The notes beneath the pieces are model-generated. The model was not told the origin of the DNA, did no database searches, and saw only the letters and a program-made list of their open reading frames with translations. A stretch of 64,000 bases of DNA from Paramacrobiotus metropolitanus (taxonomy: Eukaryota; Tardigrada; Eutardigrada; Parachela; Macrobiotidae), in the NCBI RefSeq assembly GCF_019649055.1, contig NW_026570310.1:540558-604557 (forward strand), in the 5' to 3' direction. Shown here one piece after another: positions 44,501 through 59,500 of the stretch. Position 1 is the first letter of the stretch, and each line of letters starts with the position of its first letter. Made by a program: the position numbers and the translations under genes.

Positions 44501-47500
44501 TTTTGAATCGACGGCAGTGGCAAAATTGTTTGTCCAAAGATTAGTTACGTTAATATAGATTTCAGCTTATGATAACAGACAGAACTGTTTGTAAGCCAGT
44601 CACGGTATGTACCGTGAGGTTGCTAATAGTGTGAATCTTTTGTAGCTGTTTCGAGCAACGTGGAATTACACCAAACGGTCGTATGGATGATAACGGTGTA
44701 GCAAAAAATCGGATTACGTTCATAGATGGGATTAGAAGGACGAATTGTTTTGCACGTCAACGGTTATTATCGTGAGATCGTAAACAGTTTGAACCGCTTT
44801 TAACTACCTAGAGCAACGTAGAATCGCACCGAACAATCATACGGAAGAGGATGGTATAGCACAAAACCGGATTTTGTTCAAACATGTGATTGCGAAAAAG
44901 AATTGTTCAGTGGCGCCAACGGATGTATATCGCCTGCTTGCAAATGATGTGTCCTGTTTGTGGCCAGCTAGGCCAGCACGAAACAGCTCCATTTTTGATG
45001 ATGGAATGTTCTAGTACTGACCAGCTAATATCCATGGAAATATATGACCGTTATTGTATGATATCATATTCAAGCCCGCTTATCTACGGTCGTAGATTGA
45101 ATTGCTTACTTTTGTTACTTAAATTAAGCCAAATAAATTCTCAGCCATTTCGTTCGATTTAATTTTTCGGCCTTCTCACTAGATTTTTAAAGGCTATTGT
45201 CGGGTTTTTTTCAAAAAAATGACTTTTTTTAAAAGTTATTCAGATGACCACTATTTTGCTGAGCGAGTAAAATCTCGAAAGTCTGAACCGAGTTCTTTAT
45301 ATTTTTGAATCGACGGCAGTGGCAAAATTGTTTGTCCAAAGATTAGTTACGTTAATATAGATTTCAGCTTATGATAACAGACAGAACTGTTTGTAAGCCA
45401 GTCACGGTATGTACCGTGAGGTTGCTAATAGTGTGAATCTTTTGTAGCTGTTTCGAGCAACGTGGAATTACACCAAACGGTCGTATGGATGATAACGGTG
45501 TAGCAAAAAATCGGATTACGTTCATAGATGGGATTAGAAGGACGAATTGTTTTGCACGTCAACGGTTATTATCGTGAGATCGTAAACAGTTTGAACCGCT
45601 TTTAACTACCTAGAGCAACGTAGAATCGCACCGAACAATCATACGGAAGAGGATGGTATAGCACAAAACCGGAATTTGTTCAAACATGTGATTGCGAAAA
45701 AGAATTGTTCAGTGGCGCCAACGGATGTATATCGCCTGCTTGCAAATGATGTGTCCTGTTTGTGGCCAGCTAGGCCAGCACGAAACAGCTCCATTTTTGA
45801 TGATGGAATGTTCTAGTACTGACCAGCTAATATCCATGGAAATATATGACCGTTATTGTATGATATCATATTCAAGCCCGCTTATCTACGGTCGTAGATT
45901 GACTTGCTTACTTTTGTTACTTAAATTAAGCCAAATAAATTCTCAGCCATTTCGTTCGATTTAATTTTTCGGCCTTCTCACTAGATTTTTAAAGGCTATT
46001 GTCGGGTTTTTTTCAAAAAAATGACTTTTTTTAAAAGTTATTCAGATGACCACTATTTTGCTGAGCGAGTAAAATCTCGAAAGTCTGAACCGAGTTCTTT
46101 ATATTTTTGAATCGACGGCAGTGGCAAAATTGTTTGTCCAAAGATTAGTTACGTTAATATAGATTTCAGCTTATGATAACAGACAGAACTGTTTGTAAGC
46201 CAGTCACGGTATGTACCGTGAGGTTGCTAATAGTGTGAATCTTTTGTAGCTGTTTCGAGCAACGTGGAATTACACCAAACGGTCGTATGGATGATAACGG
46301 TGTAGCAAAAAATCGGATTACGTTCATAGATGGGATTAGAAGGACGAATTGTTTTGCACGTCAACGGTTATTATCGTGAGATCGTAAACAGTTTGAACCG
46401 CTTTTAACTACCTAGAGCAACGTAGAATCGCACCGAACAATCATACGGAAGAGGATGGTATAGCACAAAACCGGATTTTGTTCAAACATGTGATTGCGAA
46501 AAAGAATTGTTCAGTGGCGCCAACGGATGTATATCGCCTGCTTGCAAATGATGTGTCCTGTTTGTGGCCAGCTAGGCCAGCACGAAACAGCTCCATTTTT
46601 GATGATGGAATGTTCTAGTACTGACCAGCTAATATCCATGGAAATATATGACCGTTATTGTATGATATCATATTCAAGCCCGCTTATCTACGGTCGTAGA
46701 TTGAATTGCTTACTTTTGTTACTTAAATTAAGCCAAATAAATTCTCAGCCATTTCGTTCGATTTAATTTTTCGGCCTTCTCACTAGATTTTTAAAGGCTA
46801 TTGTCGGGTTTTTTTCAAAAAATGACTTTTTTTAAAAGTTATTCAGATGACCACTATTTTGCTGAGCGAGTAAAATCTCGAAAGTCTGAACCGAGTTCTT
46901 TATATTTTTGAATCGACGGCAGTGGCAAAATTGTTTGTCCAAAGATTAGTTACGTTAATATAGATTTCAGCTTATGATAACAGACAGAACTGTTTGTAAG
47001 CCAGTCACGGTATGTACCGTGAGGTTGCTAATAGTGTGAATCTTTTGTAGCTGTTTCGAGCAACGTGGAATTACACCAAACGGTCGTATGGATGATAACG
47101 GTGTAGCAAAAAATCGGATTACGTTCATAGATGGGATTAGAAGGACGAATTGTTTTGCACGTCAACGGTTATTATCGTGAGATCGTAAACAGTTTGAACC
47201 GCTTTTAACTACCTAGAGCAACGTAGAATCGCACCGAACAATCATACGGAAGAGGATGGTATAGCACAAAACCGGATTTTGTTCAAACATGTGATTGCGA
47301 AAAGAATTGTTCAGTGGCGCCAACGGATGTATATCGCCTGCTTGCAAATGATGTGTCCTGTTTGTGGCCAGCTAGGCCAGCACGAAACAGCTCCATTTTT
47401 GATGATGGAATGTTCTAGTACTGACCAGCTAATATCCATGGAAATATATGACCGTTATTGTATGATATCATATTCAAGCCCGCTTATCTACGGTCGTAGA

Positions 47501-50500
47501 TTGACTTGCTTACTTTTGTTACTTAAATTAAGCCAAATAAATTCTCAGCCATTTCGTTCGATTTAATTTTTCGGCCTTCTCACTAGATTTTTAAAGGCTA
47601 TTATAGTCGGGTTTTTTTCAAAAAATGACTTTTTTTAAAAGTTATTCAGATGACCACTATTTTGCTGAGCGAGTAAAATCTCGAAAGTCTGAACCGAGTT
47701 CTTTATATTTTTGAATCGACGGCAGTGGCAAAATTGTTTGTCCAAAGATTAGTTACGTTAATATAGATTTCAGCTTATGATAACAGACAGAACTGTTTGT
47801 AAGCCAGTCACGGTATGTACCGTGAGGTTGCTAATAGTGTGAATCTTTTGTAGCTGTTTCGAGCAACGTGGAATTACACCAAACGGTCGTATGGATGATA
47901 ACGGTGTAGCAAAAAATCGGATTACGTTCATAGATGGGATTAGAAGGACGAATTGTTTTGCACGTCAACGGTTATTATCGTGAGATCGTAAACAGTTTGA
48001 ACCGCTTTTAACTACCTAGAGCAACGTAGAATCGCACCGAACAATCATACGGAAGAGGATGGTATAGCACAAAACCGGATTTTGTTCAAACATGTGATTG
48101 CGAAAAAGAATTGTTCAGTGGCGCCAACGGATGTATATCGCCTGCTTGCAAATGATGTGTCCTGTTTGTGGCCAGCTAGGCCAGCACGAAACAGCTCCAT
48201 TTTTGATGATGGAATGTTCTAGTACTGACCAGCTAATATCCATGGAAATATATGACCGTTATTGTATGATATCATATTCAAGTCCGCTTATCTACGGTCG
48301 TAGATTGACTTGCTTACTTTTGTTACTTAAATTAAGCCAAATAAATTCTCAGCCATTTCATTCGATTTAATTTTTCGGCCTTCTTTACCAGATTTTTAAA
48401 GGCTATTATAGTCAGGTTTTTTTCAAAAAATGACTTTTTTTAAAAGTTATTCAGATGACCACTATTTTGCTGAGCGAGTAAAATCTCGAAAGTCTGAACC
48501 GAGTTCTTTATATTTTTGAATCGACGGCAGTGGCAAAATTGTTTGTCCAAAGATTAGTTACGTTAATATAGATTTCAGCTTATGATAACAGACAGAACTG
48601 TTTGTAAGCCAGTCACGGTATGTACCGTGAGGTTGCTAATAGTGTGAATCTTTTGTAGCTGTTTCGAGCAACGTGGAATTACACCAAACGGTCGTATGGA
48701 TGATAACGGTGTAGCAAAAAATCGGATTACGTTCATAGATGGGATTAGAAGGACGAATTGTTTTGCACGTCAACGGTTATTATCGTGAGATCGTAAACAG
48801 TTTGAACCGCTTTTAACTACCTAGAGCAACGTAGAATCGCACCGAACAATCATACGGAAGAGGATGGTATAGCACAAAACCGGATTTTGTTCAAACATGT
48901 GATTGCGAAAAGAATTGTTCAGTGGCGCCAACGGATGTATATCGCCTGCTTGCAAATGATGTGTCCTGTTTGTGGCCAGCTAGGCCAGCACGAAACAGCT
49001 CCATTTTTGATGATGGAATGTTCTAGTACTGACCAGCTAATATCCATGGAAATATATAACCGTTATTGTATGATATCATATTCAAGTCCGCTTATCTGCG
49101 GTCGTAGATTGACTTGCTTACTTTTGTTACTTAAATTAAGCCAAATAAATTCTCAGCCATTTCATTCGATTTAATTTTTCGGCCTTTTACCAGATTTTTA
49201 AAGGCTATTATAGTCAGGTTTTTTTCAGAAAAATGACTTTTTTTAAAAGTTGTTCAGATGACCACTATTTTGCTGAGCGAGTAAAATCTCGAAAGTTTGA
49301 ACCGAGTTCTTTATATTTTTGAATCGACGGCAGTGGCAAAATTGTTTGTCCAAAGATTAGTTACGTTAATATAGATTTCAGCTTATGATAACAGACAGAA
49401 CTGTTTGTAAGCCAGTCACGGTATGTACCGTGAGGTTGCTAATAGTGTGAATCTTTTGTAGCTGTTTCGAGCAACGTGGAATTACACCAAACGGTCGTAT
49501 GGATGATAACGGTGTAGCAAAAAATCGGATTACGTTCATAGATGGGATTAGAAGGACGAATTGTTTTGCACGTCAACGGTTATTATCGTGAGATCGTAAA
49601 CAGTTTGAACCGCTTTTAACTACCTAGAGCAACGTAGAATCGCACCGAACAATCATACGGAAGAGGATGGTATAGCACAAAACCGGATTTTGTTCAAACA
49701 TGTGATTGCGAAAAAGAATTGTTCAGTGGCGCCAACGGATGTATATCGCCTGCTTGCAAATGATGTGTCCTGTTTGTGGCCAGCTAGGCCAGCACGAAAC
49801 AGCTCCATTTTTGATGATGGAATGTTCTAGTACTGACCAGCTAATATCCATGGAAATATATAACCGTTATTGTATGATATCATATTCAAGTCCGCTTATC
49901 TACGGTCGTAGATTGACTTGCTTACTTTTGTTACTTAAATTAAGCCAAATAAATTTTCAGTCATTTCATTCGATTTAATTTTTCGGCCTTTTTACCAGAT
50001 TTTTAAAGGCTATTATAGTCAGGTTTTTTTCAAAAAAATGACTTTTTTTAAAAGTTGTTCAGATGACCACTATTTTGCTGAGCGAGTAAAATCTCGAAAG
50101 TCTGAACCGAGTTCTTTATATTTTTGAATCGACGGCAGTGGCAAAATTGTTTGTCCAAAGATTAGTTACGTTAATATAGATTTCAGCTTATGATAACAGA
50201 CAGAACTGTTTGTAAGCCAGTCACGGTATGTACCGTGAGGTTGCTAATAGTGTGAATCTTTTGTAGCTGTTTCGAGCAACGTGGAATTACACCAAACGGT
50301 CGTATGGATGATAACGGTGTAGCAAAAAATCGGATTACGTTCATACATGGGATTAGAAGGACGAATTGTTTTGCACGTCAACGGTTATTATCGTGAGATC
50401 GTAAACAGTTTGAACCGCTTTTAACTACCTAGAGCAACGTAGAATCGCACCGAACAATCATACGGAAGAGGATGGTATAGCACAAAACCGGATTTTGTTC

Positions 50501-53500
50501 AAACATGTGATTGCGAAAAAGAATTGTTCAGTGGCGCCAACGGATGTATATCGCCTGCTTGCAAATGATGTGTCCTGTTTGTGGCCAGCTAGGCCAGCAC
50601 GAAACAGCTCCATTTTTGATGATGGAATGTTCTAGTACTGACCAGCTAATATCCATGGAAATATATAACCGTTATTGTATGATATCATATTCAAGTCCGC
50701 TTATCTACGGTCGTAGATTGACTTGCTTACTTTTGTTACTTAAATTAAGCCAAATAAATTTTCAGTCATTTCATTCGATTTAATTTTTCGGCCTTTTTAC
50801 CAGATTTTTAAAGGCTATTATAGTCAGGTTTTTTCAAAAAATGACTTTTTTTAAAAGTTGTTCAGATGACCACTATTTTGCTGAGCGAGTAAAATCTCGA
50901 AAGTCTGAACCGAGTTCTTTATATTTTTGAATCGACGGCAGTGGCAAAATTGTTTGTCCAAAGATTAGTTACGTTAATATAGATTTCAGCTTATGATAAC
51001 AGACAGAACTGTTTGTAAGCCAGTCACGGTATGTACCGTGAGGTTGCTAATAGTGTGAATCTTTTGTAGCTGTTTCGAGCAACGTGGAATTACACCAAAC
51101 GGTCGTATGGATGATAACGGTGTAGCAAAAAATCGGATTACGTTCATACATGGGATTAGAAGGACGAATTGTTTTGCACGTCAACGGTTATTATCGTGAG
51201 ATCGTAAACAGTTTGAACCGCTTTTAACTACCTAGAGCAACGTAGAATCGCACCGAACAATCATACGGAAGAGGATGGTATAGCACAAAACCGGATTTTG
51301 TTCAAACATGTGATTGCGAAAAAGAATTGTTCAGTGGCGCCAACGGATGTATATCGCCTGCTTGCAAATGATGTGTCCTGTTTGTGGCCAGCTAGGCCAG
51401 CACGAAACAGCTCCATTTTTGATGATGGAATGTTCTAGTACTGACCAGCTAATATCCATGGAAATATATAACCGTTATTGTATGATATCATATTCAAGTC
51501 CGCTTATCTACGGTCGTAGATTGACTTGCTTACTTTTGTTACTTAAATTAAGCCAAATAAATTTTCAGTCATTTCATTCGATTTAATTTTTCGGCCTTTT
51601 ACCAGATTTTTAAAGGCTATTATAGTCAGGTTTTTTTCAAAAAATGACTTTTTTTAAAAGTTGTTCAGATGACCACTATTTTGCTGAGCGAGTAAAATCT
51701 CGAAAGACTGAACCGAGTTCTTTATATTTTTGAATCGACGGCAGTGGCAAAATTGTTTGTCCAAAGATTAGTTACGTTAATATAGATTTCAGCTTATGAT
51801 AACAGACAGAACTGTTTGTAAGCCAGTCACGGTATGTACCGTGAGGTTGCTAATAGTGTGAATCTTTTGTAGCTGTTTCGAGCAACGTGGAATTACACCA
51901 AACGGTCGTATGGATGATAACGGTGTAGCAAAAAATCGGATTACGTTCATACATGGGATTAGAAGGACGAATTGTTTTGCACGTCAACGGTTATTATCGT
52001 GAGATCGTAAACAGTTTGAACCGCTTTTAACTACCTAGAGCAACGTAGAATCGCACCGAACAATCATACGGAAGAGGATGGTATAGCACAAAACCGGATT
52101 TTGTTCAAACATGTGATTGCGAAAAGAATTGTTCAGTGGCGCCAACGGATGTATATCGCCTGCTTGCAAATGATGTGTCCTGTTTGTGGCCAGCTAGGCC
52201 AGCACGAAACAGCTCCATTTTTGATGATGGAATGTTCTAGTACTGACCAGCTAATATCCATGGAAATATATAACCGTTATTGTATGATATCATATTCAAG
52301 TCCGCTTATCTACGGTCGTAGATTGACTTGCTTACTTTTGTTACTTAAATTAAGCCAAATAAATTTTCAGTCATTTCATTCGATTTAATTTTTCGGCCTT
52401 TTACCAGATTTTTAAAGGCTATTATAGTCAGGTTTTTTCAAAAAATGACTTTTTTTAAAAGTTGTTCAGATGACCACTATTTTGCTGAGCGAGTAAAATC
52501 TCGAAAGACTGAACCGAGTTCTTTATATTTTTGAATCGACGGCAGTGGCAAAATTGTTTGTCCAAAGATTAGTTACGTTAATATAGATTTCAGCTTATGA
52601 TAACAGACAGAACTGTTTGTAAGCCAGTCACGGTATGTACCGTGAGGTTGCTAATAGTGTGAATCTTTTGTAGCTGTTTCGAGCAACGTGGAATTACACC
52701 AAACGGTCGTATGGATGATAACGGTGTAGCAAAAAATCGGATTACGTTCATACATGGGATTAGAAGGACGAATTGTTTTGCACGTCAACGGTTATTATCG
52801 TGAGATCGTAAACAGTTTGAACCGCTTTTAACTACCTAGAGCAACGTAGAATCGCACCGAACAATCATACGGAAGAGGATGGTATAGCACAAAACCGGAT
52901 TTTGTTCAAACATGTGATTGCGAAAAAGAATTGTTCAGTGGCGCCAACGGATGTATATCGCCTGCTTGCAAATGATGTGTCCTGTTTGTGGCCAGCTAGG
53001 CCAGCACGAAACAGCTCCATTTTTGATGATGGAATGTTCTAGTACTGACCAGCTAATATCCATGGAAATATATAACCGTTATTGTATGATATCATATTCA
53101 AGTCCGCTTATCTACGGTCGTAGATTGACTTGCTTACTTTTGTTACTTAAATTAAGCCAAATAAATTTTCAGTCATTTCATTCGATTTAATTTTTCGGCC
53201 TTTTACCAGATTTTTAAAGGCTATTATAGTCAGGTTTTTTCAAAAAATGACTTTTTTTAAAAGTTGTTCAGATGACCACTATTTTGCTGAGCGAGTAAAA
53301 TCTCGAAAGATTGAACCGAGTTCTTTATATTTTTGAATCGACGGCAGTGGCAAAATTGTTTGTCCAAAGATTAGTTACGTTAATATAGATTTCAGCTTAT
53401 GATAACAGACAGAACTGTTTGTAAGCCAGTCACGGTATGTACCGTGAGGTTGCTAATAGTGTGAATCTTTTGTAGCTGTTTCGAGCAACGTGGAATTACA

Positions 53501-56500
53501 CCAAACGGTCGTATGGATGATAACGGTGTAGCAAAAAATCGGATTACGTTCATACATGGGATTAGAAGGACGAATTGTTTTGCACGTCAACGGTTATTAT
53601 CGTGAGATCGTAAACAGTTTGAACCGCTTTTAACTACCTAGAGCAACGTAGAATCGCACCGAACAATCATACGGAAGAGGATGGTATAGCACAAAACCGG
53701 ATTTTGTTCAAACATGTGATTGCGAAAAAGAATTGTTCAGTGGCGCCAACGGATGTATATCGCCTGCTTGCAAATGATGTGTCCTGTTTGTGGCCAGCTA
53801 GGCCAGCACGAAACAGCTCCATTTTTGATGATGGAATGTTCTAGTACTGACCAGCTAATATCCATGGAAATATATAACCGTTATTGTATGATATCATATT
53901 CAAGTCCGCTTATCTACGGTCGTAGATTGACTTGCTTACTTTTGTTACTTAAATTAAGCCAAATAAATTTTCAGTCATTTCATTCGATTTAATTTTTCGG
54001 CCTTTTTACCAGATTTTTAAAGGCTATTATAGTCAGGTTTTTTCAAAAAATGACTTTTTTTAAAAGTTGTTCAGATGACCACTATTTTGCTGAGCGAGTA
54101 AAATCTCGAAAGACTGAACCGAGTTCTTTATATTTTTGAATCGACGGCAGTGGCAAAATTGTTTGTCCAAAGATTAGTTACGTTAATATAGATTTCAGCT
54201 TATGATAACAGACAGAACTGTTTGTAAGCCAGTCACGGTATGTACCGTGAGGTTGCTAATAGTGTGAATCTTTTGTAGCTGTTTCGAGCAACGTGGAATT
54301 ACACCAAACGGTCGTATGGATGATAACGGTGTAGCAAAAAATCGGATTACGTTCATACATGGGATTAGAAGGACGAATTGTTTTGCACGTCAACGGTTAT
54401 TATCGTGAGATCGTAAACAGTTTGAACCGCTTTTAACTACCTAGAGCAACGTAGAATTGCACCGAACAATCATACGGAAGAGGATGGTATAGCACAAAAC
54501 CGGATTTTGTTCAAACATGTGATTGCGAAAAAGAATTGTTCAGTGGCGCCAACGGATGTATATCGCCTGCTTGCAAATGATGTGTCCTGTTTGTGGCCAG
54601 CTAGGCCAGCACGAAACAGCTCCATTTTTGATGATGGAATGTTCTAGTACTGACCAGCTAATATCCATGGAAATATATAACCGTTATTGTATGATATCAT
54701 ATTCAAGTCCGCTTATCTACGGTCGTAGATTGACTTGCTTAATTTTGTTACTTAAATTAAGCCAAATAAATTTTCAGTCATTTCATTCGATTTAATTTTT
54801 CGGCCTTTTTACCAGATTTTTAAAGGCTATTATAGTCAGGTTTTTTTCAAAAAAATGACTTTTTTTAAAAGTTGTTCAGATGACCACTATTTTGCTGAGC
54901 GAGTAAAATCTCGAAAGATTGAACCGAGTTCTTTATATTTTTGAATCGACGGCAGTGGCAAAATTGTTTGTCCAAAGATTAGTTACGTTAATATAGATTT
55001 CAGCTTATGATAACAGACAGAACTGTTTGTAAGCCAGTCACGGTATGTACCGTGAGGTTGCTAATAGCGTGAATCTTTTGTAGCTGTTTCGAGCAACGTG
55101 GAATTACACCAAACGGTCGTATGGATGATAACGGTGTAGCAAAAAATCGGATTACGTTCATACATGGGATTAGAAGGACGAATTGTTTTGCACGTCAACG
55201 GTTATTATCGTGAGATCGTAAACAGTTTGAACCGCTTTTAACTACCTAGAGCAACGTAGAATTGCACCGAACAATCATACGGAAGAGGATGGTATAGCAC
55301 AAAACCGGATTTTGTTCAAACATGTGATTGCGAAAAAGAATTGTTCAGTGGCGCCAACGGATGTATATCGCCTGCTTGCAAATGATGTGTCCTGTTTGTG
55401 GCCAGCTAGGCCAGCACGAAACAGCTCCATTTTTGATGATGGAATGTTCTAGTACTGACCAGCTAATATCCATGGAAATATATAACCGTTATTGTATGAT
55501 ATCATATTCAAGTCCGCTTATCTACGGTCGTAGATTGACTTGCTTACTTTTGTTACTTAAATTAAGCCAAATAAATTTTCAGTCATTTCATTCGATTTAA
55601 TTTTTCGGCCTTTTTACCAGATTTTTAAAGGCTATTATAGTCAGGCTTTTTTCAAAAAAATGACTTTTTTTAAAAGTTGTTCAGATGACCACTATTTTGC
55701 TGAGCGAGTAAAATCTCGAAAGATTGAACCGAGTTCTTTATATTTTTGAATCGACGGCAGTGGCAAAATTGTTTGTGCAAAGATTAGTTACGTTAATATA
55801 GATTTCAGCTTATGATAACAGACAGAACTGTTTGTAAGCCAGTCACGGTATGTACCGTGAGGTTGCTAATAGTGTGAATCTTTTGTAGCTGTTTCGAGCA
55901 ACGTGGAATTACACCAAACGGTCGTATGGATGATAACGGTGTAGCAAAAAATCGGATTACGTTCATACATGGGATTAGAAGGACGAATTGTTTTGCACGT
56001 CAACGGTTATTATCGTGAGATCGTAAACAGTTTGAACCGCTTTTAACTACCTAGAGCAACGTAGAATCGCACCGAACAATCATACGGAAGAGGATGGTAT
56101 AGCACAAAACCGGATTTTGTTCAAACATGTGATTGCGAAAAAGAATTGTTCAGTGGCGCCAACGGATGTATATCGCCTGCTTGCAAATGATGTGTCCTGT
56201 TTGTGGCCAGCTAGGCCAGCACGAAACAGCTCCATTTTTGATGATGGAATGTTCTAGTACTGACCAGCTAATATCCATGGAAATATATAACCGTTATTGT
56301 ATGATATCATATTCAAGTCCGCTTATCTACGGTCGTAGATTGACTTGCTTACTTTTGTTACTTAAATTAAGCCAAATAAATTTTCAGTCATTTCATTCGA
56401 TTTAATTTTTCGGCCTTTTTACCAGATTTTTAAAGGCTATTATAGTCAGGTTTTTTTCAAAAAATGACTTTTTTTAAAAGTTGTTCAGATGACCACTATT

Positions 56501-59500
56501 TTGCTGAGCGAGTAAAATCTCGAAAGATTGAACCGAGTTCTTTATATTTTTGAATCGACGGCAGTGGCAAAATTGTTTGTCCAAAGATTAGTTACGTTAA
56601 TATAGATTTCAGCTTATGATAACAGACAGAACTGTTTGTAAGCCAGTCACGGTATGTACCGTGAGGTTGCTAATAGTGTGAATCTTTTGTAGCTGTTTCG
56701 AGCAACGTGGAACTACACCAAACGGTCGTATGGATGATAACGGTGTAGCAAAAAATCGGATTACGTTCATAGATGGGATTAGAAGGACGAATTGTTTTGC
56801 ACGTCAACGGTTATTATCGTGAGATCGTAAACAGTTTGAACCGCTTTTAACTACCTAGAGCAACGTAGAATCGCACCGAACAATCATACGGAAGAGGATG
56901 GTATAGCACAAAACCGGATTTTGTTCAAACATGTGATTGCGAAAAGAATTGTTCAGTGGCGCCAACGGATGTATATCGCCTGCTTGCAAATGATGTGTCC
57001 TGTTTGTGGCCAGCTAGGCCAGCACGAAACAGCTCCATTTTTGATGATGGAATGTTCTAGTACTGACCAGCTAATATCCATGGAAATATATAACCGTTAT
57101 TGTATGATATCATATTCAAGTCCGCTTATCTACGGTCGTAGATTGACTTACTTAATTTTGTTACTTAAATTAAGCCAAATAAATTTTCAGTCATTTCATT
57201 CGATTTAATTTTTCGGCCTTTTTACCAGATTTTTAAAGGCTATTATAGTCAGGCTTTTTTCAAAAAAATGACTTTTTTTAAAAGTTGTTCAGATGACCAC
57301 TATTTTGCTGAGCGAGTAAAATCTCGAAAGACTGAACCGAGTTCTTTATATTTTTGAATCGACGGCAGTGGCAAAATTGTTTGTGCAAAGATTAGTTACG
57401 TTAATATAGATTTCAGCTTATGATAACAGACAGAACTGTTTGTAAGCCAGTCACGGTATGTACCGTGAGGTTGCTAATAGTGTGAATCTTTTGTAGCTGT
57501 TTCGAGCAACGTGGAATTACACCAAACGGTCGTATGGATGATAACGGTGTAGCAAAAAATCGGATTACGTTCATACATGGGATTAGAAGGACGAATTGTT
57601 TTGCACGTCAACGGTTATTATCGTGAGATCGTAAACAGTTTGAACCGCTTTTAACTACCTAGAGCAACGTAGAATCGCACCGAACAATCATACGGAAGAG
57701 GATGGTATAGCACAAAACCGGATTTTGTTCAAACATGTGATTGCGAAAAGAATTGTTCAGTGGCGCCAACGGATGTATATCGCCTGCTTGCAAATGATGT
57801 GTCCTGTTTGTGGCCAGCTAGGCCAGCACGAAACAGCTCCATTTTTGATGATGGAATGTTCTAGTACTGACCAGCTAATATCCATGGAAATATATAACCG
57901 TTATTGTATGATATCATATTCAAGTCCGCTTATCTACGGTCGTAGATTGACTTGCTTACTTTTGTTACTTAAATTAAGCCAAATAAATTTTCAGTCATTT
58001 CATTCGATTTAATTTTTCGGCCTTTTACCAGATTTTTAAAGGCTATTATAGTCAGGTTTTTTCAAAAAATGACTTTTTTTAAAAGTTGTTCAGATGACCA
58101 CTATTTTGCTGAGCGAGTAAAATCTCGAAAGATTGAACCGAGTTCTTTATATTTTTGAATCGACGGCAGTGGCAAAATTGTTTGTCCAAAGATTAGTTAC
58201 GTTAATATAGATTTCAGCTTATGATAACAGACAGAACTGTTTAGTAAGCCAGTCACGGTATGTACCGTGAGGTTGCTAATAGTGTGAATCTTTTGTAGCT
58301 GCCTCGAGCAACGTGGAACTACACCAAACGGTCGTATGGATGATAACGGTGTAGCAAAAAATCGGATTACGTTCATACATGGGATTAGAAGGACGAATTG
58401 TTTTGCACGTCAACGGTTATTATCGTGAGATCGTAAACAGTTTGAACCGCTTTTAACTACCTAGAGCAACGTAGAATCGCACCGAACAATCATACGGAAG
58501 AGGATGGTATAGCACAAAACCGGATTTTGTTCAAACATGTGATTGCGAAAAGAATTGTTCAGTGGCGCCAACGGATGTATATCGCCTGCTTGCAAATGAT
58601 GTGTCCTGTTTAGGTTGTGCTAGGCCAGCACAGAAACAGCTCCATTTTTGATGATGGAATGTTCTAGTACTGACCAGCTAATATCCATGGAAATATATAA
58701 CCGTTATTGTATGATATCATATTCAAGTCCGCTTATCTACGGTCGTAGATTGACTTGCTTACTTTTGTTACTTAAATTAAGCCAAATAAATTTTCACTCA
58801 TTTCATTCGATTTAATTTTTCGGCCTTTTACCAGATTTTTAAAGGCTATTATAGTCAGGTTTTTTCAAAAAATGACTTTTTTAAAAGTTGTTCAGATGAC
58901 CACTATTTTGCTGAGCGAGTAAAATCTCGAAAGATTGAACCGAGTTCTTTATATTTTTGAATCGACGGCAGTGGCAAAATTGTTTGTCCAAAGATTAGTT
59001 ACGTTAATATAGATTTCAGCTTATGATAACAGACAGAACTGTTTGTAAGCCAGTCACGGTATGTACCGTGAGGTTGCTAATAGTGTGAATCTTTTGTAGC
59101 TGCCTCGAGCAACGTGGAACTACACCAAACGGTCGTATGGATGATAACGGTGTAGCAAAAAATCGGATTACGTTCATACATGGGATTAGAAGGACGAATT
59201 GTTTTGCACGTCAACGGTTATTATCGTGAGATCGTAAACAGTTTGAACCGCTTTTAACTACCTAGAGCAACGTAGAATCGCACCGAACAATCATACGGAA
59301 GAGGATGGTATAGCACAAAACCGGATTTTGTTCAAACATGTGATTGCGAAAAAGAATTGTTCAGTGGCGCCAACGGATGTATATCGCCTGCTTGCAAATG
59401 ATGTGTCCTGTTTGTGGCCAGCTAGGCCAGCACGAAACAGCTCCATTTTTGATGATGGAATGTTCTAGTACTGACCAGCCAATATCCATGGAAATATATA